A DNA stretch of 64,000 nucleotides, taken from Phytophthora colocasiae. Its lineage: Eukaryota > Oomycota > Peronosporomycetes > Peronosporales > Peronosporaceae. The notes beneath the pieces were generated by a model, which saw only the letters and a list, made by a program, of their open reading frames with translations, was not told the DNA's origin and searched no databases. Below, in pieces: positions 46,401-59,400 of the stretch. The stretch covers positions 1,426,001 to 1,490,000 of the forward strand of contig JAGKQI010000100.1 of NCBI GenBank assembly GCA_018806915.1, written 5' to 3'. The position numbers and the translations under genes were made by a program. Positions within the stretch are counted from its first letter, which is position 1; every line of letters starts with the position of its first letter.

Positions 46401-47977
46401 ACTGCATCGGTTCGTCGGTGGAGTTCGACTGGTGCGGCGTGAGCGCTGTGCGTACGGTCCGTGAGCTAGGCAAGCCCGCTATCGTGGTGAACTACAACCC
46501 CGAGACGGTGAGCACGGACTACGACGAGAGCGACCGCCTGTACTTCGAGGAGCTGAGCCTGGAGCGTGTGCTGGACATCTGGGAGCGCGAGAACCCGGAG
46601 GGTGTGATCGTTTCTGTGGGTGGCCAGATCCCGAACAACTTGGCCATGCCGCTGTCCAAGGCCGGCGTGAACATCCTGGGTACGTCTCCGGAGAGCATCG
46701 ACCAGTGCGAGGACCGCAACAAATTCTCTGCGCTGCTTGACACGCTTGGCGTGGACCAGCCGCGTTGGGCGGAGGTCACCGACATGGAGTCTGCTTTGGA
46801 GTTCGCTCGCGAGGTGCAGTACCCGGTGCTTGTTCGTCCCAGCTACGTGCTTTCTGGCGCTGGTATGATTGTGGCTTCGGACGAGGGTCAGCTGAAGGAG
46901 TACCTGGACAGCGATGCCGTCAAGATCTCGCGCTCGATCAGTGTGTCCAAGTTCATCCTGAACGCCAAGGAGATCGAGTTCGACGGTGTGGCCAAGGACG
47001 GTGCCATTCTGAACTACGCCATGTCGGAGCACGTGGAGAACGCCGGTGTCCACTCCGGTGATGCCACGCTGGTGCTACCCGCTCAGAAGCTGTACGTCGG
47101 AACGATCAAGCAGGTGAAGCGCATCGCCAGCGCCATTGCTCAGGCGTTGAACATCACGGGTCCGTTCAACATCCAGCTGATGGCTCGCGACAACGACGTG
47201 AAGGTGATCGAGTGCAACCTGCGTGCCTCGCGTACGTTCCCGTTCATCTCGAAGACGTTCGACCTCAACTTCATCAACCTGGCCACGAAGGCGATGATCG
47301 GCCTGCCGGTCAAGTCGGTGCCGATTGCCCTGATCGACATCGACTACGTGGGCGTGAAGGCGCCGCAGTTCTCGTTCACGCGTCTGCACGGCGCTGACCC
47401 TAGCCTGGGTGTGGAGATGGCCTCGACTGGTGAGGTGGCTTGCTTCGGCACGGACATGCACGAGGCGTACCTGAAGGCGCTGCTGAGCGCTGGCTTCAAG
47501 ATGCCCAAGGAGAAGAAGGTGCTGGTCTCGATCGGCAACCAGGACATCAAGCGCGAGTTCGCTGAGGGTGCTCTCATCCTGCAGGAGCTGGGCTACACGA
47601 TCTACGCCACACCTGGCACGCACGAGTACCTGGCGACGCAGGGCGTCAAGTCCATTGCGCTGCGCAAGCCTTCGGACCCGGAGAGCGACCTGCCGAGTGT
47701 GATTGACTACATCTCGACCGGCAAGATCGAGCTGGTGATCAACGTGCCGGAGGGCACGAACCGTGAGGAGCTGACGAGCGGCTACAAGATCCGTCGTGCC
47801 GCCGTGGACTTTGGCGTGTCGCTCATCAACAACATCAAGTGCGCGCTGCTGTTCGCACAGGCCATGCAGAAGGTGCGCAAGCTGGAGATCTGCAACATCT
47901 CGGAATACTACGCGATGCCGACGATCGGCTGGCGCCCTGGCCAGAAGCTCACGGCCCGCAAGATGTCCATCTTCTAA
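43490..47977 (+). CDS. Carbamoyl-phosphate synthase II (glutaminase-synthase fusion), two frame breaks
   Basis: Makes carbamoyl phosphate from glutamine, bicarbonate and ATP, the first step of pyrimidine synthesis (and arginine synthesis). Start ATG 43490; about 1,495 residues. The N-terminal third is the small-subunit glutaminase with GICLGNQ (nucleophile Cys near residue 282) and FHPE. Then two ATP-grasp synthase halves ([33 protein letters not shown]) and a C-terminal MGS-like regulatory domain ending MSIF. No aspartate carbamoyltransferase or dihydroorotase part follows. The frame breaks near 45024 (CTGAGCGTC where one more G restores the frame) and near 46035 (two bases missing in GGCTACGATCGACC). 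Codons on both sides are well conserved, so sequencing error is plausible. Confidence 0.9.
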
Positions 47978-48295
47978 GTTGCGACGCAGTAGTCACTAGT
48001 CATATAGCCCTAGCGGGAGGAGCTTGTATTGATCAATATAAAGTGCATGTAAATACTCCACACGCCTCAGCAGCATTATTTTGTGTTAGTGCCACCGCAA
48101 AGACTTGGACCCCATATACCGGCTCGCAACCAACAACATCAACAGCACATCAACTTGCACCGCAACTCCATTCGAATCAAAATGCGGTGAACTCCCACGT
48201 GTGGTGAGCTCTAATGTCATTCTTGCTTACTCGTTGTCTTCTTTATCAAACACGCAAGGGTACCGTTTGCTGGTTCCTAGTTCCCATTTTTGTGC
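47978..48295. other. CPSII-MIC60 convergent 3' spacer
   Basis: About 320 bp between the two 3' ends, no gene seen. It is duplicated in inverse orientation at 9057-9384. Confidence 0.6.
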
Positions 48296-50481
48296 TTAGG
48301 AACAGCTTGCCGCCAGCAGCGCCACGTGCGCCTTGACCACCTTAGCCGTCTGCTCCACAGCCAACCGAGACTCCGCAGCAGCGATCCAGTCCTGCGAAAC
48401 CTGAGCAGGAAGACCAGATAAGCCCTTCATCTCCACGATAGCCTTCTCGATGTCGCCAGCCTTCAGAGCGAATTCAGCGCGGGACAGCACGGCGTCTGTG
48501 TCCGTGCCTTCCACTGGGCCTCCGGGAGGGATCATGAGCAGTGACAGCGCAGTGCCAAATGCCTGGCCGATAATGCCGCTGTTCTCCGGCACCAGAGCCG
48601 CGCGATGGCCGACAGACTTCACCACCTTGAAGCGCTCTTGAAGTTGGCCCACGGATGGTGCACCTTGCTCGATCACCTCTTGAGGCAGCGACTTGACAGC
48701 CACTTCAATGAACGGGTCGTTTCTCGCCGCCTCACGAAGAGCACGGATCTCGCTGCGAAGTGGAGCCGCAGCCTCCACGCGGTCCGACAATGCTAACGCC
48801 GCCATAGAAGCCTTGTGCACGCGGTGGCTAAAGGCCTCGTACGTCGATGAGCTGTCCAGAACCGTGCCTAGCGCGCGCAGCTCGGCACGGTAGTTTTCCA
48901 GCTCCTGTACCCGCTTCTCGCGCTCATCAGCCAGCGTCTTTTGCATCTTCTCTGTCGCTTCCTTCATCTGCTGGGCGTAGCGCTCCTCAATGGCCTTGCT
49001 TTCGCGGGCGAAAGTACGTTGCAGCCCCGACAACAAGCTCGCACGCTGCTGGCTCACGTTGCGCGCCAGATCGTCCGTGTACTGCTTCTTGAGAGTATTC
49101 ATCTCCTCACGAGACTGACGAGAGAGGAGTTCCTGTTGCAAACGCAGCTCGCGGGCAAGCAGCTCCTTGTGCAGCTCATCTTGGCGGCGGAGCACCTCCA
49201 TACTCTTCTTCTGAGCGTCCTCCTCCATGTGGCGGAGCGACTCCAGTAGACGTACAGCCTCCCACTTGGAGCGGTGCTTCATCTCAGTCGCCAGTTGCGC
49301 CACGCGGATAGTGAGTGCATTTGCGTCGAGTTCCTGAAGGAATAAGTAGCATACTGTTAGCTTGACAAATTAATCAACCAACTAGCTTTTCTTGAGCACA
49401 TACGTTGAGACCCGACAGGTACTGCCTGTCCATCTCCGCAGCAGCCGCGTCTGACTCAGCCTTCAGCGAGTTCAGCAGCTCATTCTGTAATAGAGGCACA
49501 AACGCGTCAGTATCCGCTTGAAGCACAATATTGCCACACAATCCATCGTACCGTGGTAGCCTGGATTTGCTTGTCCATCTGATGGCCAAGGTGTTCAGGA
49601 CTGGCCTCACCAGCCAGCTTGGAGATCTCCTCACGGGCCTTGGCCGTACCTGCGTGAACCTTCTTCTCCACAGCCGTAGCAGCACCTGCTGCAGCAGCCG
49701 CCACCTTCTTAACATCCCTCTTGACCTCCTTCTCCACTTTGTGGACCTTGTCCTCAACCTTTTCGACCGCAGACTTAACTTCCACCTCCTTCTTCAGCTT
49801 GGCCACCTTCTTCTCGGCCTTTTCAGCCTTCTTTTCGGCCTTCTCAGCCTTCTTCTCGGCCTTCTCTAGTTTCTTCTCCACCTTTTCATTCTTTTTCTCA
49901 GCCTTCTCCTCCTCCTTCTTCTCCGCCTTCTTCTTGGCCTTCTCCTCCTTCTTCACCTCCTTCTGACCCTTGTTAATAGCATCACTAAAGTCCTCAGGCG
50001 AGCGCGTCACAGGAGCCGCAACAACCTCCTTAACCGCCTCCTTAGACGTCTTGGCCACTTCTTTGGCCTTCTTCGTCACCTCTTTGGACGTCTCCTTGGC
50101 CTCCTTCGTCACCTCCTTAGACGCATCCTTGCCCAGCACAAGTTCGCGGAACTTGATCCAGCGCGCGTCATCCTTGAGCACGACTGGGTTCCACTCCGGG
50201 TTCTGCTTCACATACACAGCCGTAGCTGCAGGTGCAGACAACAGGCCAAGGAGAAGCAGTTTGGGCAGAGACGAGCCTGTGCTCGAGTCCGCAGCGGCAG
50301 CGGCAGGTGCAGACTTAAGGGCAGAAGGCGGTGGAACAGGCTTGTTGCTGGTCGGGGGCTTCCCCACGACAGGTGGCACCGCCTTGGGAGCAGCGGGGGC
50401 TTTCGGTGGCACGCTGAACGTGCGGGACTGCCCGGCGACGGCGCGCATGGCCGCGCGAGTCCGCGAGACCTGGCGCAGCAT
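48296..50481 (-). CDS. MIC60: MIC60/mitofilin, complete three-exon gene
   Basis: Core subunit of the MICOS complex at crista junctions of the mitochondrial inner membrane. Exons on the minus strand are 49552-50481, 49404-49484 and 48296-49333, with GT-AG introns of 67 and 70 bp: 682 residues. It opens with a presequence (MLRQVSRTRAAMRAVAG), a Pro/Ala stretch, one membrane segment (LPKLLLLGLLSAPAATAVYV), a Lys/Glu-rich coiled coil with KKAEKAE repeats, then the mitofilin domain with GGPVEGTDTDAVLSRAE near the end. The start is the ATG at 50481; an in-frame GTG two codons upstream is not needed. Convergent with CPSII, divergent from the FHIT-like gene. Confidence 0.9.
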
Positions 50482-50723
50482 CTTCACGTCTTGTAGATAT
50501 CGGGGCTTAACGAGCGGCTGAAAGGGGAAGAGCGGCTATATTTGCAGTTTCAAAGTAGTAATTACAAATAAATACTTCTTAGAGAGAATGGTGCTACGCA
50601 TTGGCTTCGAGCGCTGCAGCGTGTGGCGTCAGAGCGGAATGTTCGCTCGATCCTGTTTCGACGTGACGCCCGAAATGGCGAAGAGAGCATTTCGGGATGA
50701 ATCGCGTGCGGAAAAGGTAGACT
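50482..50723. promoter_or_regulatory. Divergent MIC60/FHIT intergenic region, copy 2
   Basis: 242 bp between the two start codons, matching 234-475 with a few one-base length differences. It must serve both genes. Confidence 0.45.
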
Positions 50724-52026
50724 ATGGCGGTGTTTTTGGCTAAGGTACTTAAGAGAATTGTTGACACATTCGTCGTTGTAGGCGATCCTCGCGCTCAAGA
50801 CGTAAGTGATGATGACAATTGAACTCAACGAGTGAAGGAGCTAAATGTTATGGCAACGTGAAACCAGACACGGCTATCGACTGGGATTTATTGGGGAAGC
50901 CCATGCAAGCGATTCCAGTGTATTGAAACATTTCCATGTACTTCACGGTGGTTCGAAAGTGAGCCTGCATTTACTGGGTGGACTGTTCACGTACTCACAA
51001 TGGATGCCGAAACAGGGCAACACAGTGATGTATGAAACTGCGTCAAAGGAATTGAGCGTTCCGCTGATAGGACACTCCTGGTGACAGACCTGAAGCTGGA
51101 AAACTGTTCGACAATGCCGTAATTTCAGTAACTCTGCCATCACTCTCAGAGGATACTGAAGAACAGCCATTATTGGAGCAATTTGCAAGTGGTGAGTTGA
51201 ATACTAGGCACCTTATGTATAGTGAGTGGGCTTTGTTCCCTTGCCGATACTAACTGCCGTGCTTTGCTGTTCTTGGATTGACAGACTTGCTGAACTTCGA
51301 CCAGTGCCTCGATCCTGCTGGCCGATGCTTTGGCCCTTTCCGTGTTTTGTTTTCTCAAGTGTTTTATGAATCTGCACTCTCGTTCGCACTGGTGAACCTT
51401 AAGCCGATTGTGCCAGGTTGACTTGGCTTCTTCTGCTTTCTGTGCAAGTAGTACGAATCTCACTCACAGTGTGAAATCCTGCAGGACATGTGCTGGTCGT
51501 TCCGAAACGACCTGTTGATCGGTTTGAAATGCTTGACGCGGACGAAGTGAGCGATTTATGGATCTCTGCTCAGGTACGTCGGTACTGTAGTCACTATGCA
51601 CATCTAGTGCTTACCACTAACGCTGTGCCTTCTGTAGCTTGTTGGCAAGAAAGTTGAGAAGTACTATAACTCGTCTTCACTCACATTCGCGATCCAGGTA
51701 CGGCAATAGCGCCAACCTTCCTATTCATCTCAGGCTCAGCTTTATCTATGCAGGACGGCAAGGAATCTGGCCAGACAGTGCAGCATGTCCACATCCATGT
51801 CATCCCACGGATTGCCCAAGACTTCGAGTGCAATGACGACATTTACACAGTGGTTAGTGCTTTATTATATGCTCCCCTTGCGGTCGATCATGGAATTAAT
51901 CTGCTACTCTGCTGTCAGATCGAAAAGCACGAGCGAGGGCTTCACGTCGACAACGAAACACGAACAGCTCGTTCCGAAGCAGACATGGCTGCTGAAGCCA
52001 CACAGCTCCGTTTGCTCTTCTCATAG
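50724..52026 (+). pseudogene. FHIT: FHIT-like gene, copy 2, one exon-3 frameshift
   Basis: Same eight-exon layout as 476-1780: 50724-50801, 50868-51024, 51088-51191, 51285-51416, 51485-51573, 51638-51697, 51754-51852, 51919-52026. All splice sites are kept. Exon 3 has TTCGACAATG where copy 1 has TTCGGACAATG, a one-base loss that ends the frame at GCCGTAA shortly after. A second missing base, in CTGATAGG, falls in intron 2. The HIT exons, with HVHIHVIP, are unchanged. The lesion may be a consensus error, in which case this copy is functional. Confidence 0.75.
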
Positions 52027-53244
52027 CTACAGTATAACGTATGAAGTCAAGCCATCACAGCAACTGGGGTAGTCATCGTTGAAGTTGTTTTGACCAATCA
52101 TAAAGCTTCGAAATCACTCTCAATAGTAGCCCACTGAGTTTGCTCATCACACTAAAGGGAGGTCACTCGCAGTTTTACCCGCGTTGTCGATGACCATCAC
52201 TCCGGTTGCCGCATCAGGGGAAGCGTGGGGCTCGCGTGTAAGCGCTGCGACGCCCTCGTGGCGCGTCACTCGCAGCTCTCGTTCCTCTTGGAGAACGCCA
52301 CGGCTGTGCACCTGATCCTGGACAAGACGCTGCTGCATGACGAGCAACTTCAATCCCAAGACGAGAGTGATGGTTGGCGCGTGTACAGCCACGCGGGTGT
52401 TGACCCGGAGCTTCAATTTACTAAGATCCGCACTACCAACGCGTACAAGCGTCAGCGTCTTCCGTTTGAGCTTTGCTGTATCAATTGCGAGAAGAAGATT
52501 GCCTCGGAGGGGTTTATTGACGACCTCCCGGGCGAATCGCTGCTGCTGCTGGACTCAAAGGCTTGTTCCTGCGTGATGGACAGGAAGCTGCAGTATGGGA
52601 TGGCTGGAGGCACGACAGCCAGGAAGTGGGGAGTTATTCTACGACAATTGCAGGAGATGAGGCTACCTCTGAAGATCCAGACGGTCAAGGAGCTCAACAG
52701 CGGTGGAACGAGGGAGATTAAGCAGAAGAGTGACGTCATGCCGGTTGTCCACCCTACGGAAGCGACGATTCGTAGCCACTTTAGCCCGAAAGCGAGGATG
52801 TCAAAGCTGAGACAGTACCAGGTGGAGTTGACCCTCTCAGCGATGCTGGAAAACACCATTGTGTATCTTCCCACTGGCTGTGGCAAGACGTTGGTGGCTA
52901 TTAAAGTGATGGAGGAGATGAAGCACCTGAACGCGAATAAGTTGGTGGTCTTCTTTGTTCCGACTGGCCCGTTGGTCTCGCAACAAGCTGGTTATATTCG
53001 GCGAGAGTCAAGCTTCAAAGTGGCTGAGTTTTCGGGGCAGCATGGACGCACTAACGCAGCAATGAGCGACCCAATCACTGTCGACGGCAACTTCAATGCT
53101 GTGGTGGTGACACCCCAGTTTTTTCTGAACTTGTTATTTCATGGGCTCACGAAAATCACAGATTACAGTGTGATGGTATTCGATGAAGCACATCATGCGA
53201 CTGGGAAGCATCCATACTGCGAACTTCTGCAAGAGCTGTCCAAG

Positions 53245-56200
53245 ATGAAACGGCATGAAAAGCGAGTACAAAAGGGAAGGACGTCGAGTACAGCCCATAT
53301 CGGCATATAATCGAGTAAATTTTCTTCACTAGGATAATGATCGAGTACATACTGCCATGTGTTGTCACAAGGAAGGTTTGAGAGTACAAAGATGCTTTTG
53401 AAATGACGTTTACTCTAAGCTCTTAAAATGAGTCCTTAGTTCTTCATCACTGTGTGGAATACGGCGGAGGCGTTGTCGTATTCTTCACTATGTACTTTGA
53501 TATGGCATGGCACAAGTAGTCGGGAATAAAAGCCTCACGGAAACAAGATGAAACGATGCATGATGGAAAGTCGTTGTCTTGGATAACTCATGGCTACTGC
53601 AACTCTGCCTATGATGGGGAGTCCGGCGTCGTAGCTGAACTTTATCGCCTCGGCGAGGGCTTGGCATTTGAATTGCTTGGATGATCCATCGCTGAAGTGT
53701 ACCTCCCATTTATATTCACGACCAGATATCCATTTTACGATGGTACCAACAATTGCACCGTTGTCACCAGGCTTCAAAAGATTCCAGTGTAGGTTTCTGG
53801 CTGGGAGCTTTGTGAACAGTGGAACCAAGTTATCTACAGAGAAGTAAGCAGCATCATTTGAGTCTCGCGTGAGAGCACCTCGCTCCTTGACCTGGCCTCC
53901 TGGTGCGAGTCGTATTGGTAGTGAAGCGAGTGCCATATCTAGATTCAGTGTACCAATGATACCCATTGTTGCTAGGATATGGCTACATATCCATCCAGTC
54001 TGCCGGTTCCCTTTGCACCCGCAGAAGTATCCTCTACGGACTTTGGATATCTGTGACAATTGCAACCAACGTTTACATTGTAGTATCGTCAAATGTATGT
54101 GTAAATGCTCATCTTACCTGGTCACTCGTCCATATCGTTTGCATTTTGAATCGTTCTTGGGTTTTGTCTCTGACCAACACTCGATGCAAGAGAGATAGTG
54201 CAACAACATTGATTTAGCTGTTGCGTTTTTGGCGAGTTGACCACCGAGCGACTTGATGTATCTGTCAATTGCGACATTAGACTCAATCATACAAATGCAC
54301 AGGAGCTATGGAGTCATTCGAACCTGTTCATACGCTGATCCGTTACGGTTGTTCCTTGTCGGTTCTTGACAGAGTATGCATAGTCACTTGAGTTGCACAC
54401 GACTGCTAGAGTCTCATCTGACTCAGCATCCGTACCAAGACGGATATAATTTCGTGGGTCGTCCTTGATATTCTTCGCTCTAACAAACATCTCTGCAGGA
54501 ATCGGACCTGCACAGCAACATAGTGAGAATATCGGCGAACACAAAATCCATTGGCATACTCACCTTCCCCGAAATGACCCATGTAGTGAGACGTAGCTTG
54601 ACCATAAAATGCAAGCACACCAGGAAGACTTTCGTTAAGTACGGTTGCCGTGTTAGCTCGTAGGCCGGGGATGCAACATTTTTTAATGCTTGCGTTGAAT
54701 GACTCCAACGCGTTTTGTGAAGGCGTAATTCCGAGAGTTCCAGCACCAGCAGAAGCAAACCATGAATCCCATGGTGGACTGAGGTAGTTTTCTTGTAACC
54801 AATCGGCATAGTCGTCTTCACCATCCTTTCGCCACTCACCGATACACATCTTAGCAAATGCTGCGAATTGTTGCGCCGAACGAGCTAGTTGGATCCACCC
54901 GATGTGTATCGCGATGAGTGTCGTAGTACGCACGCTGTTTAAGACGCCCTTTCTGTTCACAACTCTTTCGCCGGAAATGAGGCCAACACGTCAACAGTGA
55001 TACACCAGCCCACGTTGATTGGAACGCATTTGCAATTGGCCACGAATGGTCCAAGCTGCCAAACTTGATTTGCAGATCGATATCAAAGATGATTTTTGCG
55101 AAATCTTTCGTTGACTGGAACAACGTAGAATATGTTGCTTCATGTTCAGTTCGAACAAACATGAACGTGAATGGTACAAAATGTTTTGAATATTTGTGAT
55201 CGACGTATCTTGTGCAGTATGTTCCGAAGCAAACGAGCGTCCAGCCCCCGAAATGAATTTTGTATGTCCCATCCGTAGCCCCTAGCACACCATCGTCTCC
55301 TTGATCTCGATGGGCGTAGAAAACATTACAAAATGCACGCCTGCTCGAAAAGACAATGACAATTGCTTCAACCTCCCGACCACCAACAGTTGTCATGTAT
55401 GACGAAACACTAATGACAAAGATATCGTCCATCTTGGCTGCAGTCTGACAATCAAATAGAAGCACACCGGCTTCTTTGTTGGCATCCGAGCCATAGAACT
55501 GTGTCACGGTCTCGATTATTTTATCGGACGCCCATTCGTGAATTGCAGCAGGATTTTTGATCTCCCATCCACCTAAAATCCATTAATCTGTGGTTCAGTT
55601 CCTAACAACAAGCAAGTAGAATTTCATACCTTCCATGTTCTTGCGCATAGCGGCCTTCAAGTTTTTTAACTGGTTTTGTGAAGGCACTTTTGAGTATAGA
55701 TTGTCGTCACCTTTGTGTTTCTTACGGAGATGGCGCCTGCATGCAATGGGACCAACACCAATAAGTGTACTCATCGCGTCTTCTTTAAGGGCGATTGAAA
55801 CCCCAGTCTTTGCTCTCCAGACTCTTCCGATCCATGTTCACCAGACTGTTGTAGTTGCCACTCGCCGTCAATTTCAACAATTCGCACAAGATGGTCGCAG
55901 TCGACGTGAAATACACACTTATAAACAAACCCTCGCCCACGTTTGCCATAGTTGTAACGAAATTTGTACACGCTCTCATCCAAGGCCTCGAGCTCACGTA
56001 GAGCTTCAATCTTGGTCTTGTGAACTGAAACTACCGAGTAAGTGCGACGTTTGCGTCTCTTGCCATGCGCACCCCACCCTCACGGGGAAGCCGTATAGGA
56101 ACAAGATCATTCCCGTCGTCCCGATCCATGGTCTTGGTTATGCTGTCGGTTGGTGTTGCTTTCACTTCTTCTTCAAAACTGACTTGCGTTGCACGGTAAC

Positions 56201-56487
56201 TAAAGGCATGATCAAAGAAAACAACCTATGGGATACGACAGAAAACAACCTGAGATGAGACAGGAAAGTATTGGATTAGAAAGGAAATAATATAAGACTG
56301 GAAACTATGGGATGAGACAGGAAATAACCGATCCATTTGTGCCGTCTCATGAACTGTGTACTCGTCACCCTTCCCAAATTGCGCTGTACTCGGAGATGTG
56401 CCCGACAGTCGAAAATGTACTCGAAAAACATGCAATTTGACCTGTACTCTGAAATATGACGAAAAGTACTCGGAATCGATCCTTACC
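53245..56487 (-). mobile_element. Mutator-like element (MULE) inside the RDR helicase
   Basis: A 3,243-bp insertion flanked by the 9-bp direct repeat CTGTCCAAG (53236-53244 and 56488-56496); copy 1 at about 2990-3004 shows the empty site. A 9-bp duplication is characteristic of Mutator-like elements. The ends lack long inverted repeats but both carry several CGAGTACA-type subterminal repeats in opposite orientations. The transposase lies inside on the minus strand. Confidence 0.88.
53535..56009 (-). CDS. MULE transposase, intron-containing or broken
   Basis: Minus-strand pieces in order: an N-terminal zinc-finger-like region (YKCVFHVDCDH near 55880); after a probable intron around 55573-55628, the DDE core with GATDGTYKIHFGGW, SLDHSWPIANAF and TPSQNALESFNASIKK; then a SWIM-type zinc finger, FCGCKGNRQTGWICSH (CxCx(n)CxH), near 54000. 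Frames change near 54900, 54510 and 54100, at least partly through introns with GT-AG borders. Whether it is active cannot be told. Confidence 0.7.
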
Positions 56488-59400
56488 CTGTCCAAGATTG
56501 ATCTACGTGCTCGACCGCACATTCTTGCATTGACGGCTTCGCCATTTGGGGAAGCAGTACGTGAAACGTCGGGTCAGAATGCTCTGGACAAACTTGCTAA
56601 AGCATTTAATGCTGTAGTTAACGCTCCCACGATTGCTGTTGAAGATCTGGAGGCAAGTTTTATCCCAAAGGAGGCACAATGGGTTACTGTGACAGAGGAT
56701 GTGTCTGAACGAAAACTCCGGGAAGGTATCAAGCGGTACATCGAGTCGTTCTACGCGGAGATCACAAGACTTATGAACGGGCAAGTGATGCCATTTGAGA
56801 CGAACTATGATACCAACGATATGGAGTTGTCACAGTTCCTTGCGAAGTTGCGACTGCTACGATTTAAAGCCGAGAAACTAGCTAACGCGGACGTCGAGAT
56901 GACTGGAGTCCAGAAGAGCAAACGTGTATTGTCTGAGCTAGAGCTTATCCTTAAGCATCTGCAAAAAGTGGCTTCAAGTTTTTACAGTTTGAGTATTCAC
57001 GGCGCTGGAATCGTTGCGGAGTCATTGCGTCGAATTTTCAGCGATTTGGAGACAGCGGAATCCACCAAGGGGAAACGCACATTTGCCCTTATTGAGACGG
57101 CGTATCGCGCTAGCATGGGCCCAGCATTGATGAACTTTCCTATCGAAACATTTACTGGAGGTGACATTTCAAGCCGCGTACATCTGGTAGCAGAGTGCAT
57201 TCGGAAGGCAAACTTTGATTATAACTCGCGCGCAATTGTGTTTGTTCGACGTCGTAAGACTGCGATTATCCTGGCCAAAGCGATGGGATCGTTGGAAATA
57301 CTGCGTGAGCTCAACCCCACGCGTTTTGTCGGACACAATTCGTATGAAGGCATGTCTTGGGAAGAAGAGCAGCGACCGACGTTGGACCGCTTTCGACAGG
57401 GACGCATCCGTCTTTTAGTGGCTACTAATGTGCTTGAGGAAGGTCTTGACGTGCCGGAATGTTCACTTGTTATTCAATTCGACGGGGTTATTGGCGTGAC
57501 GAGCCTTATTCAAAGTCGTGGTCGTGCGCGCCACCGTGATAGCAGTTTTATCATCTTCTGCTCTGCGGTGGGAAAGGAGCGCAACCAACGACTTGTGGAA
57601 AACGAGAAGCGGCTCGTATTGATAGCAAACATGACAGCCTCGAGATTGGAATCCAAAGCAACAGTAAGAAAGTTGATGGATAGTTACCCAGAAGATGTTC
57701 CTGTGCATTCTCCGGCTCCTGCAAGCAAAGACGTGACGGCATTGACCGCTCGAGCAACATTTGACGCAAAGGCTGATAAGGTGTATAACATCGTTCTCGG
57801 TGGTGTTTTTATTGATGCTGACCGACAGTTGCAGACGATGATCTTGGAAAGGGTGAGTGAGTTCGCCTCAGTCAGGATGGCAGACGAACACAATGGATTA
57901 TGTACAGTTGCGGCATCTCCTGACGACAGTATTTATCTGTCGTATAATTTGTTGTGCTCCAGAGTCGAGTTCTTTACTCAGCAGCAGCAATCGTTCTGGA
58001 TGCGCTTTGAAAGTGATGATATGGAGAGTGCAGCGAGTGGGAAAATGGCAGAGGCCATTGCTGATGTCGAACTCCGGCGTGGACTAATGACCCCTGACGG
58101 TACTTTTATGGAGCTTGAGAGTTTGGGCAGGCCAGGTGTCTTGGAGTTGACAACAAATGCGTTGGCAGCGTCTATCGGACACCTTGATGTGGAATTTGAT
58201 ATGCGATCACTGTGTGAGCCGTTGGTATGGTTTGATTTGACTTCTTCGGATCGAAATGGTGCGTCTCTGTATCTGTCCTTTCGCCTGCCTCCGTCGTATT
58301 ACGTCGAAGACGAGCGCGAGTGTAAGATCTGCCAGTCGCAGGCGCTCGTTTATCGGCTAATAGTGCCTCCTTCGGATGATCTAATGGTCCACCTTTGGAA
58401 TCTCCGTGCCTTCTTTTCAAAACTTGGGGTTGAAGTTCGTGAGACGAAGATCCCAACGTCACAGGTGGAAAAAGTGCCCCCTACAAAACTGCGTTTCCCG
58501 TTGCCAGTGGCTTATGCTCTCCAGTGTTTTCTCTCAGACTGCAGTTATTTCACGAACGGATTCCTTTCAGGCGAATTTTATGATATGCTGGCTGAGCTTG
58601 ACCCGGAGGTTCAAGAGAAGGCGCTGCTCTCGTTTCGCCCACACCCGAGTGACACCAGTATCGTAGACCAATTTTCATTATATCTGAAAGAAGAACGGCC
58701 CATGCTTGAGGGAATATGTGCCAGCCCGCCTTTAAGCCCAGGATCCATCGTTTACAAAGTCATTGTAACCCCGTCACGAATTGTGTACTGTCCACCGGAT
58801 CCAGCACCCGGCAATCGCGTGTTTCGGCACTGGGGATCTGAAAACTTTATGTACGTTTATTTTCGAGATGACAACATGGAGCGCTTGGACTACACGTCTA
58901 GACGAATTTTGAGACGCGTTCGAAACGTTTTAAGGAATGGCATTGAGATTCCTCACGTAGAAGGTCGACTGAAGTTTCATTTCCTTGGGTGCTCTTTAAG
59001 CCAGGTGCGTAACAGCAGCGCAATTTTCACGCTTCTCGACCGACACGAAATTCGCACGTGGATTGGAGACCTCTCGCAGTTAGAGTCTCCAGCTAAGTAC
59101 CTGAAGCGTCTGGGCCAAGCGTTCTCTTCGACAAAAGAAACATTTAACGTTAGCCAAAGTGTTCTTGACAACCCAGTGAATGACATTGAGAACGACCAGT
59201 ACGTGTTTACGGACGGGTGTGGTGAAATTTCTTCAGTTGGAGCAAATAGTATTGCTAAGGAGCTTCGACTCCCTTACACCCCATCAGCTTTCCAGATTCG
59301 TCTTGGAGGCGCGAAGGGCGTTTTGGTGGTATCTAACATTGGCAATCCAACAAGTCGCGAGGAAGGAATTGTGCTCCGTAAAAGCATGTCAAAGTTCGCA

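Noticed and set aside
50482..50723. Short ATG frame at 50588 as a small gene
   Set aside because: It differs in frame between the two copies and overlaps the shared promoter.
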